A stretch of 64,000 nt of DNA from Tanypteryx hageni (lineage: Eukaryota > Arthropoda > Insecta > Odonata > Petaluridae), in assembly GCA_028673005.1 (NCBI GenBank), contig CM054112.1:190189144-190253143 (forward strand), given 5' to 3'. The first letter of the stretch is position 1, and each line of letters begins with the position of its first letter. Below are positions 22,300 through 35,254 of the stretch, piece by piece. Both the position numbers and the translations under genes were made by a program. The notes under the pieces are model-generated. The model saw nothing but the letters and a program-made list of their open reading frames with translations. It searched no databases and was not told the DNA's origin.

Positions 22300-24186
22300 G
22301 TAAGCTTATTGTGAATTATGAATTTTAGCTTATATGTGACCTAAGCTACTGTTAGTTTCAAGAAACCCTTGATAATATATGAGAAAACTTAAGCTACATG
22401 CATTGATGATGTATGTTGAAATTAGTTTTCAAAGTGATGTAGTCTATCAAATAATTGAATGTTATTGGAGTATTTGTATGGCATTGTTTTAGGTTATTTG
22501 TCTATCATAGAAAATTAAATTTAAAATTTCTTATTAAGTTCAGTTCAGCACTTCTCAACTTGTGTCACTGAAAATTTTAATAATGGCTTATTGATAATAA
22601 AGTAAATGTTGTTAAGCAGGTTTTGCTTTTACACCATTTTTAACAACAATAAAAACAATTTTTAGGCTTAAACTCTTCATTATCACACACTCCTCCTTTT
22701 TCGGTTCAGCAGATTATAGTATGCTGTGTCATAAAGGAAAAAATATTTTAGAACCGCTGGTTTAATATGTTTACTTCTTGGTGTTTCTTCTTGGATTATA
22801 AAACTGCATTGGAGACATCATGAGCACAGTTTTTTGTGGTGTAACTGCTGGTTTCTTAAGGCAAAGTGTCTGTCATTATCTTCCCCAGACCTATATGTAC
22901 CTCATCCCAGAGGCCAATCTAGAAATGTCCCAAGGAGGGGGGAGGATCATCCATCCCTATTTATGAATCCTTCCCCATGGATGGTTGTTTATTCTGAATG
23001 ACCATACATCTGATACGATCTTTCTTCCCGATGTCCTATATATCACAGATTCAAGGAATTTTGTGTTGATTATTATTAAGAATGAATCCTATGAAGGGCA
23101 TTGTAGACATCCAAATGAGAGGTGATCATCCCCTCCCTCTCCATCTATCTGTCATTGCCCCATCCCTGTCTTTTTTACTGATGGCCATGACGTCTCCTCT
23201 TGGAAAAGGATTTTTGAGGGATGCTTGGACTTATATAGAGAAAAAGTGAAAGGAAACAAGGGGGGCGAGGTATATATGGGTCTAAGGAAGATAAAAGCAG
23301 ATATGTTAACTGAAGAGGAGAGCAACACTGTTGGCAAAACAGTGTTTATATTGCATCCAATGCAGAGTTATAAGCTAAGAATAAATGCCAGCATGAAATC
23401 TTGCTGCAATAGACTTTGCTCTTAAGTAGATATATTTTGTCTGGGGCAATTTTATTTGTAAATTATATTTTGTTATTACATTCAGCTTTTTTACTTCACT
23501 ATTTTTCTTAATTATTTTTGGTACGAACTATCAACCATCATACATTATTTTTCCATTTGTCTCCACATAAGATAATTTAATGAACACTGCATTCACTAGC
23601 AGAAAATTATATACTGTAAATTGCTTACTTACAAATCTATGGTCATAATGAAATTCCTCCATCTTAAAATTAAATCTTGCATGTTATATTGACCACACAT
23701 GATTTATAGAGAAATAGTGCCATAAAATAAAAGTATTGATAGTGCACATAATAATAATACTTAGAAATAACCCTGAGTAAGTCCTGTTGTTCAACTGTAA
23801 CCATTCAGAGAATTTGCAGACTTAAATTAAGAGCAAGTCAGAATTTGCAACATTTCAAGTAGTATGTGAGGCAAATTTAAAAATACTCATTAGTTTTATT
23901 GTGAGCAACCTTTTCCGTGCAAGTTATGCTTTCTTTGGTAATTTTTGAGTATTCCAGTATTCGAAAACCTTATTTTATCAAAAGCAACTGTGATTGATTT
24001 TCTCATCATTTAAACATCAGTAACCTTGTGAAGTACAGTGTACTCTCAATAATCATTGTGCAGATTATCCATTTTATGTAATCTCTTTGCATGAAAAAGT
24101 GCAATTGCATTTTTTAAACTTTTATAATGCTGTTGCATACAAGTGATGTACATGCAGTATACCCTCTCAAATCCTGTTGACTAAAG

Positions 24187-24417
24187 CAGTGTTTCTCAAC
24201 CAGGGGTCTATGTTATTTCTGAGGAGTCCACAAGTTGAGTAGGTTGTTTATTTTATCTGTAACTTGTTTGATCCTGCACACAGCTCTGATTAATATTTCA
24301 AAGAGAACAAATGAGTCAATAAATGGAAAATTTATGAACTATTCATGGAGAGCAGGTCTGCAGAAATTGTGGGACTTAATAGGGGATCCTCGGCTCAAAA
24401 AAGATTGAGAAACACTG
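24187..24417. mobile_element. hAT MITE, 231 bp, target duplication GACTAAAG
   Basis: The inverted ends CAGTGTTTCTCAACC and GATTGAGAAACACTG are flanked by an exact 8-bp direct repeat GACTAAAG (24179-24186 and 24418-24425). The interior has AGGGGTC...GGGGATCC remnants and no ORF. Ends and duplication together identify a non-autonomous hAT element. Confidence 0.9.
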
Positions 24418-24844
24418 GACTAAAGTACTGGCTGTGTGGTGCAGTCTATCCCATATTTATTCAAGATTGAATAGGATACTGGATTCCCTTTGAGGAAACA
24501 GGGAAGCTGCTTTACCTGTTGCATGTTCATTTTAAAAGCCTCTTCTTTATACTTATCTAAAGCCAAACCTAGAAAGGGCTAGGGAAGGAGCTATATCACG
24601 AAGGAGTCATTAGCAATTTAGCAACCAAAATTAGGGTTACATTTCAGCCATTAAGAAATTACAAAACACTATAAACCAGGTCAAATGTATTGAAAAATCT
24701 GCTCAAGTTATGTACTTATTCTCAGAAATATAACCTAGTGAGTGTTATCTGTATTTTTAGGGTTAATCTATTCATTTATTTTAACTAGCTTATAAACAGC
24801 CATTAACAGCCTTTTTACAATGAGCTCAATAACGATAACAACCA

Positions 24845-24911
24845 TGCCCTCAGCAGGGTTCGAACCTAAAACCTTAGCATTAAGAACCATACTTGCTAGC
24901 CACCCCTGTAC
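24845..24911 (-). repeat. tRNA-derived SINE head or tRNA-like relic
   Basis: On the minus strand GGGTGGCTAGCAAGTATGG (A-box-like) is followed about 25 nt later by a perfect B-box GGTTCGAACCC. The stems are imperfect, so this is not a functional tRNA. It looks like the Pol III head of a SINE inserted in intron 1; body and tail were not delimited. Confidence 0.45.
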
Positions 24912-26209
24912 CAAGTCTATTGAATTGTATAACTCAGATTACATGTATATTTGTACTAACTATGCATCCTTTTTCCATCTTTAACCTGGTTAATTGAGAG
25001 TATACTGTAATTCCACGGACATCAATTGAAAATTTTTCTCAAGTAGCTATGTAGTTATTTATAAATGATCTTGGAATACCTCTACCACTTAATCATGCTT
25101 GTATTTTGAAATTTTCCTCCATTGAATCATTAACTTTTAATATATGATGGGAGACATGCTTGTATGTAAATATTGCTTGCAAATAAAATTTTGGATCTAA
25201 CATTTTTTCCTTCAAGTCTTATGAAGCATTCTCTTAAAATTTAAGTATATCTCCGCCAATATCTTCATTCAAAATATTTTACCTGTATTTTGTCTTATGC
25301 AAGTATAAATTACTTCACACAGTGTGTGGATTCCTGAAACCACTATTTTAAGGAAAATTGTAATAAAACAACTGTGCTTTTCAATGAAATCTTTTTTTCA
25401 TCAAAGGAACTGTTCTTAACCAAATCTCATGATTATAGAATGTAATATCTTAATGAAAAATACAAGCAATTCATTTCATCATTTTTTAGGATTTAACATA
25501 ATCTTTAATGTATGCAGATTTGTATTCCTGAATACATAATACTCTGTTTGATGAGCCATCATAGTAATTAGTATATATAATAACAAATACATACAAAGCA
25601 AAAGCACATATAGTGAGGTATACATGTACATTTTATGTATAAGATTATAAATTTTCTACTAATTTGATTTATTGTTTTGCACGAATGTCTTGAAATTTAC
25701 ATGTTTACACTTGAACGAATTATTGGAACTTCTTGATTAATAACTAATGATTTCCTTCTTAACTTGAATTGCATGTTTATGTACAGAAAATATACTGTTA
25801 ATCTTTCCTAACACACAAATTTTTATTTTTGTGTAGATTTAAGTCATTTAATATATCAGTATAATGGAATACATAAATTTGTGATGTATAAATAACTTGT
25901 TTATTGTGTCAGGTGATTTTGTACATAAAATGTTTATATTTTTTATAGAAAGTTATTTGGTAATATGTTTTTCATATGGTGGTTGAATTTTGATGTTATA
26001 TTGATATATTATTGTTATTACATGTTAAATTTAATTTTTAAAAGTTGGATGAGTAGGGTGACTGGCATCTAATTTCCTATTTCTTTAACTTTATTGTGCC
26101 AAATTTTGATTGTTCAGTCATGGAAATATTCCAATAGCAGTGTTACATATTGGCTTTGAAGTGGGTGTTTTCACAAGACTAGATTTTTTCTCATTATATA
26201 TTTTATATA

Positions 26210-26640
26210 ATAGCTGATGCCCGTGCGAATCTTTCACACAAAAATTATTTTTTTTTTGTTTTAAAAATATTATTTTATTTTATTCTTATGTTATAGAGAT
26301 ACATCCTTATAACATTTGTGTATATGCCTCAATCTAGAACCTCCTTATAAACTACATTCAATGTTATGTGTTTATTGCCGAAGAGTCCTTGCTGTGGTCC
26401 GTCTATGATGTTGAGTGTCACGTCAGAGAATGATCTAGCTCAAGAAAAGGCAACATAAAAGTTGGTCATGTGAAAAGACCAGTGCAGGCAAATGAATTCC
26501 AACTTTTTGCAGTGTCTGGCTTTGTGCCTTGTTGATTGTCGTTGCAAAGGCAATCTTCACACGTTTAATGAATTGCATAGAACATGTAATTTCACTACAC
26601 TTTAATTTCACCGCACTTTTTTACTTCAAAAATTTTTGAA
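26210..26640 (-). pseudogene. Helitron helicase C-terminus and 3' end, degenerate
   Basis: Read on the minus strand from about 26600 to 26390, the sequence encodes pieces such as INKAQSQTLQKVGI and FSHDQL in shifted frames. In Helitron-type Pif1 helicases the C-terminal motif is INKAQGQT, followed by V...H.QLYVALSR. The element then runs down to about 26211, where the minus-strand sequence GCACGGGCATCAGCTAT resembles the hairpin and CTRR end of Helitrons, with CTAT in place of CTAG. Several stops and shifts make this a dead copy. The Rep domain and most of the helicase are absent. Confidence 0.65.
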
Positions 26641-27599
26641 CTCATATGGGGCTACTTGTTTTCATCCCCACCACTGTCCTACTGAAGTCTCAAAAATATT
26701 CTAGAACAGCAGTTGTCAACGGATTAGTATTTCGGAGTAGCAACAACAACAATATTTTTTCAAAACAACAAAATAATCTAAAAAATTTTGTCTCATTTCT
26801 TCCACAGTTCAAATGTAATTGATTAATAAAAAATTGAAAACAAACAATAAAAAAATAGACAAAGAATTTTAATTTTTTCTTTTGTTTTTATATTTTGTAT
26901 AGGAGTAGACTTGTTACTCTCAAACAAAAGTTTGGAAAATGGTATTCTAGAATGTTCTTGTTCTAGAATTTTCTTGTTCCAGAATGTTCTATAATGCAGT
27001 AGCAAGCTCACATAGACATATGCACACAGACAATGACAATATATGCGGGTAATAATAGCACATAACTGAAAAGCTATATCCAAAATTTTCGGTAAGGGGT
27101 GAATCAAAAAGCAGAGGACATTCATCACTCCGGGGAAGCCTAAGCTTTCTAAAAATGTCAATTGCTTGAAACTGATTTTAACCTGTCATTTGATTCATGT
27201 TTGCAGTAATGCATTTCAAATAGAATATATTCAGCAAGCCAACATTAAAACTATAATCACTCTTATTATTGATGAAGTTTCTGTGGATGTATTGATTGTT
27301 ATTCATTTTAATTATGAAATTGGAAATGGATATCCAAATTACTAATCTTTGTAAGAATTTTCAATTTTGTATTTGAAATTCAAAATTGTTATGGGAAATG
27401 TTATAATGATTGGAAACGTTATTTTGTGGGTACCACACAATAGATATCAAGTAGTTCTGGAAAGAACTAATCTGCCTACTTTCCTTTTAATACAATTTTA
27501 ATATATCACAAGTACACAGGTTTCCTGTGGTACAGAAGTGCTTTAGGTCAAATTCACCGTAGTATAATCGTATACTACTGTATTTGCTTTGAAAGCAGA

Positions 27600-28234
27600 A
27601 AATTATTTTTCCTCATATTGTGGTAGCCCTGCTTTTTGATCCATTCTAAACATCTCGTTTTGTCATTCTATACTCGCCCTACAAACGAAATTTCTTTGAA
27701 ATCCGTTCAGCCAAAACCTTCAAAATCCTTAATTACTGAGAGAGTTCAATTTGTAATTGTGGCACCCCTGTTTGGCTGATTTGGTTAAAATATGCTAATA
27801 TGGTTTTGTATATATGTTTATATTATAAGTATTAAATTTGGTTAAACTTGATGTGAACAGTTCAACACAAATACGTGAAAAATAATGTTTGTATCCCTTA
27901 TATTGTGGCAGCCCTGCTTTCTATGTCTATACTAAACATCTTGATTTTGTTATTTTATATTGCATGCCTACTTCATATAAAACTTCGTTAATCGTTTGGG
28001 CCAATTCCTTCCAAATTCATAATTACTGAAAAGTTGAACTTTGCAATTGTGGCACCCCTGCTTAGTTGATCCAGTCCAAATATGTCATTTTGGTCATTAA
28101 TTTATGTGAAGATTCTTTATACCAAATTTAGTTTAAATCGGTTCATTCATAAAGAAGATGTTAGGGGGGGACACACACACGGACACCGAGGCGATCTCAT
28201 AATACTACTTTCCATTTTTTGGAAAGTAGGCTAA
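27600..28234 (+). repeat. ~145-bp units arranged as two ~285-bp tandem dimers, ending in a hairpin
   Basis: The motif ATTGTGGCACCCCTG and its variant ATTGTGGTAGCCCTG recur at about 27617, 27756, 27902 and 28046 (spacings 139, 146, 144). Units 1 and 3 are most alike, and so are 2 and 4. The block ends in a perfect hairpin (ACTTTCC/GGAAAGT, 28207-28228) followed by GGCTAA, which would suit a Helitron-type 3' end. No protein is encoded. Assignment to a Helitron is inference. Confidence 0.5.
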
Positions 28235-29110
28235 AAATGCAAAAGGTTATACATCCCAGCAATATTTTTGAGAAATATTGAGATATGCCCTTTCAAAGCC
28301 TTATGTAATACTTTAATTATGTTCTATAAAGTAGCATTCACTGATAAGTAGTTTATAATTCTTCATAATAAACACATCAAACTCAGATATTTGCAGCCTT
28401 AATGGTGTTTTTTTATTGCACCAGAGAGCAACAAATTTATATTAATAATATTAAATCAATGTTTTGTAGTGAGTTTTAGTTGCAGTGATTATTACATCTA
28501 TTAAAACACTGCAATTTCACAAGATTAAGAAGGAAAATATTTCAATATTATGTAGTTGGCCTAAAACTTTAGTCACAGTGCAATATATCCTATAATTAAA
28601 TTTAATTAAGCAAATTAGTATGTTAATAGTCAGGAAAATGTATTTGATGAATAAACTTAGTAGCTAGGATTTTACTTTTGGTGAAGCATGTAGTAGATCC
28701 TACTTCACGCAATAGTGTGTAGATTGTATAAATCTAATAACTTTTGATGTTGATTTTAAAAAATAATGGCTGATCATTAATATGCAACTTATAGGAAAAA
28801 TACTGTATGCAAATGACATATCTTAACATGTAGGTTAATTTTTTTGGGGAGAGAGAACAATAATTTGTTGCTTTCATCCTAAACTTATTAATTAAAAATT
28901 GTTTCGCCAGTTCACCGGCCAAATAAAGTACTCTTCTTCATCTTTTGTTCAGGTTTGAAACTAATTTTTCTTTTTATTTGGATCAGGAAAGAGATCTGCA
29001 TGACTTGAATTTAAAAACATGAGCACCTAGCTTGGTTTTTAATAGTTTTTTAAATTTCAATTTATGTGATTTTATCGTGTGTCACATTTCACATATTAAA
29101 TAAATTACAT

Positions 29111-29233
29111 TTGGAGACACATGTTGGGTCGTTTTTGGTGGGTTTATGTGTGGAATTTTAGAGGGATGAAAACCCTAAATTGCAACCAAAACCCACTGAA
29201 AACCACCCAAATCAGACCTTTGTGTCTCATTTG
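29111..29233. mobile_element. Hairpin MITE-like inverted repeat
   Basis: The stretch GAGACACATGTTGGGTCG...TTGGTGGGTTT is repeated inverted at 29190-29230 (AAACCCACTG...TTTGTGTCTC), with a loop of about 50 bp. No target duplication was recognised. Confidence 0.5.
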
Positions 29234-30074
29234 TTGGAACTTTTATGCCATGATTAAAGTTCAAAATGCACCTGTTACCTACTAAAGCTGCCCAACATAA
29301 GTTTGTCTTTTCTTATTGAATAAAAGTTAAGTTAATAAAAATTAGCTGACCCAGATCTTTGACCCTCTTTATTGAAACTGTGAGGAGATGGCAAGGAAGA
29401 GATCTTATATTTAAACTGAGAATAATCAAAGCTTCCCAACCAAGATGCCAACCTTATACATTTTAACCACCGCTGTAATTTCTTTTCCACTGAGAATGAC
29501 CCACACAGAAGATAAACATGGTGGCCATGATGTTGAGGGTACTGGCCTAACTTATCTTTAATTATGAATTTAGAATGAAAAGTTCCGTGCTTAAGCTCCA
29601 CCCCAGATAAAATTAATATCCATGCTAAACTTCATCATCAGCATAAATTATTTTCCCTATACAATGTGTATAAACGAGGCGGCATTATTTTCAAATATTA
29701 CCCTTGTGACTCCATTGTTTGTAAGATTGTTTACCATTGGTTTGAATTTTATTAGATATTTAGAATTCAATTTCTCTTATATGCTGTGATATCACAGGTC
29801 TATATTTCTGCTATGAGGTAATGTATTCTTTGATAAAGGTAGCAGGCATTGATGCTGAAACATGTATTAATAGCATCCATTTGTATATCTGATTTTTTTG
29901 TGAAAAACATTGCTTATTGTCAACCCTTGATGATTTTTATTTTATTGATAGTATTCATTTAAATTTGTGGAGTTATCATATTTTTTAGTAAATTCACAAA
30001 TAAGCTCTTAAAAATAGAAAAAAGTAATTATGTATTTATCTGAGGTATCTCCATTGGCCATAAAAATAATATGT

Positions 30075-30273
30075 GCATTTGGGCTAACAGGTAGCCATCA
30101 TCAATGGTATTCACTGATATAAAATTCTGAAATTTTAGTTTTTCTATCAACTGATTGTAGATTCTAAAAGTTCTTTTAGTTCTTTCTTTCTAATAGAACT
30201 AAAATTTAAAATAACTTGATGAATCCACTATGGGTGGACACCACTGATGATGGCTGCCTGGTAGCTGAAATGC
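30075..30273. mobile_element. Hairpin MITE-like inverted repeat, 199 bp
   Basis: The left end GCATTTGGGCTAACAGGTAG followed by CCATCATCAATGG is matched by the inverse of the right end (CCACTGATGATGGCTGCCTG followed by GTAGCTGAAATGC). The outer 40 bp pair with few mismatches. No ORF and no clear duplication. Confidence 0.55.
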
Positions 30274-31070
30274 AAGTAAATTTTAGCATATTTTCTTAAA
30301 AGACAAAAACATGGCAATGTGATCACTCTGTCTGTCTGTGGACAATTAACTTTTTGTTTTGTGAGATATTTGGAAAGTTTTTTTAATTAGATAGCTCCTA
30401 TCAATCTATGAATTTTCCACCGGTTGGGTTTTCCGGTAGTGCATAGATTTTCTGCTAGATGGCTTCCAAGTCTGAAACTTCAAAACTTGGAAATAATATT
30501 CTAGCCAAACTACTGAAGCTGTGCAGGTTGTCCCCTTCCCAAAGGGGAGACAAAAGATTTATTTTGTTGTATTTGATGGGCTTTCCCCTAAATTTCTTCT
30601 GAGGTGGGTTTGTTTTAATAAAATGCAGCTTTTAAGATGTTTAAATTCCCCAAACATTCTAATTTTCTTGGAAAATTCTAAAATAAAGAAATGTGTTCTG
30701 TAATTTTCTGTAGTTTGAGAATTAAAAAAATTACCACCAGTCGAAATATGCAAAATAAAAGGCAGAATTTTTTTAAATGCTGAAAATAATTGATGGAATA
30801 TTCTAGAATCCAATAATCTAAAGAAATTTCAAGAAAATCTTTTGCTGGTTATAATATGCGACATAAAAATGAAAATTCAAACCCAAACAGGACGTTCCAT
30901 TCATTTTGACCCCGAAACTCATCCCCAAAGCCATCAGAACCCTAAAATTTTGAAGAAAACATACTTCCACCTCTTGCAAAGTTATTTTACTTGTTTCATT
31001 GTCATTTTATGGCTTTTGGAAATATCAGAGGATGTAGTTGTTTTTTATTTTTAAGTTCTTATTTTGTGTA

Positions 31071-32447
31071 CAGGCATTCCCCGGGTTACGTAAGCCTCGA
31101 CTTATGTAAACCCGCACTTACATAAGCGGTCCCATAAATTACTAAAAAAATCGTTGTTTACGTTCAAGTTTATGTTAGCGGTTTTCGTAAGTGAGTGGGA
31201 ACTAAATTTTTGTGCAGAGGAGGAACGCAAGGTGTAGGTTTTAATGCGGTAGTCCCACTATGCTACCCAGCTGCTGTTACCAATCTAGCAAATTTTTAGC
31301 TAGCTCTAGTGACTTTGGGTTTGAACTAGTGCCTAAAAAAGGCCAAAGCAACTACCTATGAATCAAGCGAATTGATTTAACAATCTACCTAATTCTAGTG
31401 ATTGACTATAATTACGGCATATATCTGCACTCGTACAAATACGAAACTAAATTACATTATAATATTAACATAGTAACAGTAAATGATGTTATTTCATTTT
31501 CATGTGATGCTATACAACAACACATGTCTACAAGTAGCAGCAATAATCTTAGCAGGGTTTACACGGAGACGATTTTGCATGGGCTCATTCCAATTGCGAG
31601 CGATGGAGTGTGTTTGTATTTTCAAAGGAAAGGACTAGATGGAGGATTTTGAAAGTGGTGATTTATGAGAAGACAGTCGTAGGTGAAAGAATGCACATGT
31701 AAATGGAACCATTTTGTCTCATTTGTCATCTATTAACAAGCGTGTGACTCATTCCCTCCATACACCATTTACACTCTCAGTTTTAGTCAGACTACAGAAC
31801 ATGAAGGTCTTTTGAAAGTGCCAACCAAGAAAATGAGTGCAGGGTTGTCCCTGGTTGGTAAGCTGGTAAGGCACTGCCTTAGGCGGCATCTCTCTTGGTG
31901 TATCAGTTGGTCTCGTAGGCTGATTTAACATAAGGCACTTTGATGGGCTCAAATTGCATTTGTCCTATAACTTATTGTCATTGAAAGCAGACAACATATT
32001 CATATCTATCGGATACGGGAAAATATGCAGAGGGTAACTAACAATAAGATTTGGCTTCAACATACTTCCCAAGGGCTCTTTCCCTGCAGTAACAGTTGCA
32101 GCTGTCTCAGCGGGCCAGATAAGGGGCTACATGGAAACTATGTCATATTGAACATCCGAAAATAATCAAAATAAAACAATATTTCAGCAATGAAATGTGA
32201 GTAGATAAATATATCCTGCATTAAGCCAGTTTAACATTGTGTGATTAAAGATCTTCATTACTTAATTTTCACAGACCACTTTCTCAAAATAGCTTCGCGT
32301 GTCGAATAAAATGCCTTCACGGGCCATAATTTCCCCACCTCTGCTGTACATACTGTATACTAACCGTAGTAATTTTCTACTTACACAAATTTCAAGTTAC
32401 GTAACAGGTGCTGGAATGCATTCCTTACGTAACCCGGGGAGTGCCTG
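31071..32447. mobile_element. TA-flanked DNA transposon (Tigger-like), 1,377 bp, non-autonomous
   Basis: The left end CAGGCATTCCCCGGGTTACG and the inverse of the right end CAGGCACTCCCCGGGTTACG differ at one base in the first 24. A TA dinucleotide lies on both sides (31069-31070 and 32448-32449), the Tc1/mariner/pogo target. The interior has no recognisable transposase. The only longer frame (31398-31652) matches nothing I know. Confidence 0.8.
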
Positions 32448-34980
32448 TATATTTATTTTTAGACATATGATGAGCTTGGTGATTCTATTAATTTTTTGTT
32501 ACGCCTGCTTAAGTAATGAAAAAGACAGTAGTTGCTTCTGGCTTAAAATATTAGTGCATATTTACTTCTTTGAATGTTAATCTTTCACATTGTTTAATGT
32601 ATATCAGTTTGATGCTTTAAAGAGGCATAGAAATACTTTTAGTTTATTGGAAACATTTTAGTGATTATGTCATCCAGTTATTTACTGCCCAGTGAAAGGA
32701 GTGATTGAAATTAAGAGTGGAATGCTTTGCTTTAAAACTAAAAAAATTGAAGACTATCGGTGAAAAAATTTTGGTTGACAAACATGTGTAGCATAAGTTA
32801 GTTGGAAGAATATAGAGATAAAAATTACATTTCAGTTTTGTAAATATGAAAAAAATATATTATCAGCCCCTATAATAATGTTTTACAAAGTTTGCTTGTC
32901 AGTTATCATGTTTAAGAACATGCCTGAAAGTAAGATTCACTTGTTACATTTTCTCTATAAAGAGTTACTTTTTTGATAGCCTCAGAAAATATTTATAAGC
33001 TTCTTCCGGTGTTGTTATTTTAGCATTAAAGTGATTACAATTCACTTACTTCTACAAAGTCTGCAGCTTAACATTTGTATAAACCACTTAATGTTCAAAA
33101 TTGTTCTCTTTGATGTTGAATGAAAATTTATTTAGAAGATTAAAAATTTTGCACATTTTAGCGGTGGATATTCTTTCAATGCTTGCTTATTCTCTGATAT
33201 CTCTCTTAATTTGGGAAACACACTTGCTGGTTAATGGTTTTGATTTGGCCTCAAATTTATATTTGTTTTTATGCTTTGTAATTGTTGCACAAAATGTCGG
33301 TGTCTATAACTTAGCTTTTTACAAATTAATTGCGATATATTCACCTTTCTGTGCAGTTTTCTTTGATGTTTTTGGTGCAATTTGGTTGCATGGTTTTTTG
33401 TGGACTGCTTTGTGTTTCCTAGCTTTCATGCTAATATTTTTAGTGATGAGTGGCATTGCGGATGATGGTACTGGTATATTTCTGTCAGTGAAATACTATT
33501 ATACGACAGTGGATAAGTGTTTTTAATTTCATCATAATTCAATCTACCCATTATGACTTGACAAATAATATCATCTTGTATATGTATGGAAAATTGTTGC
33601 ATAGATGGCATTGTTTGAGAAAAATTAAACATTAAAAACCTCTTAAATAGGTTTGCCAACTTCTAGATCTTCATGAAAAGGAGATTATTTTAAGGGTTAT
33701 CTACTTTAAGATATTCATGAACTGGAGTTTGCTTGAAACCTGGATATTTAGAAGAAACCTGAGAGGAATTAACTATACAATATATGAAAGTAAACATGGC
33801 TAAAATTATTGAGCTTTGGAGTATTATGTAAGACCAAGGCAAAGCTATTTTAATTGCATCAGCATCTAGGCATACTAATTTTTCCTACTTCACTTCGAGT
33901 GGAATAAGACTAGATCTCCCGATTTTCTAAGTACATAGAAAAATTGAAGAAAAGAAAGGATAAAAATAGATTACACTATTCCACAATTCCTCTGATGATT
34001 TTCGCATATTTTGCAGTGCCCTACTTAACATCGTAGTTGTATTATATTGCTGATCCAGAAATAAAGTGTGTAGTTTCTAGAATATGTATCATCAACAAAT
34101 ATGTGAGGGCTTCAAGTTTTTTGTATAAAACAAAATCAAATCCAAATTAAAGTGCAAACTTTCTTAATTAAAATCATAAAAAATGCAAAAAAATCATTAA
34201 ATGGGCTATCCACTGCAATAGAAATTGAACCGGAGATTTGAGCTATTCACCCAGAGACCGGAGATCTCCGACCCAAAAGTCGTAGGTTGGCAAACCTACT
34301 CTTAAACTGAGTGATAGAATATCATCCCTGTTATAACCAACAAAACATGAGAAGAAATATCATCACGCTACATCATGAATAATAGTATTGTTAAATTTCA
34401 ATTCATTATCTTTCTTTCATTGAATTGTTGATTTTTTGCCATAATGATAACAATTAATTGTAGATTATAAGTAGAATGCTTGCTTTTTCAATCAGTAATT
34501 TGTTTCTTAACCAAATGAAGAGCCATCCTAATAATACTTTAAAGATTTTATTTTGTGTGAAAATTTTTATTTTTCCTCACTCAACCTATTCATTTACCTT
34601 ATTTCCTTTGCAATTAATGTAATGCTGTATTTTAAATAATTGCTTCCTATATTCCTCCTGTCATTATTTATAATTTAGAAATTATTCGTTCAGTTAATTT
34701 GATGGCTTGTATCTTATAAATTACTTAGATAACTCCAATAGCCTTAAATTTTTTAATAAACTATGTGCACATTCATATGTGAAAGCAGTCATTCTAATTT
34801 TTGCTTCTCAGGTCATTAATTCTGATCGGAAGAATATGAACTTGCTTGTCCGAATCAATGATTTATCAGTTACAATTGGAAATGGCTACATTTTGGCTTT
34901 ATGTCTGTAGCAGTTATATGTCTGCGTGTGTATATATATAAGGCTAGCATTAAGATTTGGTGAGAAGCCCAATGGACACT

Positions 34981-35162
34981 TGGACACTTATTGCAGTTAG
35001 AGAGCCGCTGAGGCTGTTTTAGATAGACACATGAAGTGACATAAGGTGTAAAGCTTTTCAGGTGCTATTTTCTCTTAATCACTAAAGAAGGGTTTTCACC
35101 TTTTGTAACTTCATGTGCATCTCTTAAACATCCCCAGCAGCTCTCCTGCTATGAAGTGTCCA
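34981..35162. mobile_element. Hairpin MITE-like inverted repeat, 182 bp
   Basis: TGGACACTTATTGCAG... pairs with ...CTGCTATGAAGTGTCCA at the right end. The inner parts (GACACATGAAGTGACATAAG and TTTTGTAACTTCATGTGCAT) also pair. The superfamily is unknown. Confidence 0.55.
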
Positions 35163-35254
35163 CAGGCTTCCTGCAATACCCTGTAGCCACCTTTTTCTCA
35201 TGTTATCTTTCCTCTTCCTTGAGTATATATGCTTGTATGTATATGTGTAGGTAT

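Noticed and set aside
23225..23425. 66-codon frame in intron 1
   Set aside because: No splice sites in phase with the condensin-2 exons and no family resemblance.
26823..27161. 112-codon minus-strand frame near the Helitron remnant
   Set aside because: Composition is AT-driven and no helicase or Rep motif is present; it is outside the readable Helitron part.
31398..31652. 84-codon frame inside the TA-flanked element
   Set aside because: No similarity to a transposase or any known domain could be seen; kept only as a note in the element entry.
33101..33526. 141-codon hydrophobic frame that looks like a membrane protein
   Set aside because: T-rich intronic DNA gives Phe/Leu-rich frames by chance. 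No family motif, no splice context and no good start (the frame opens at TTG).
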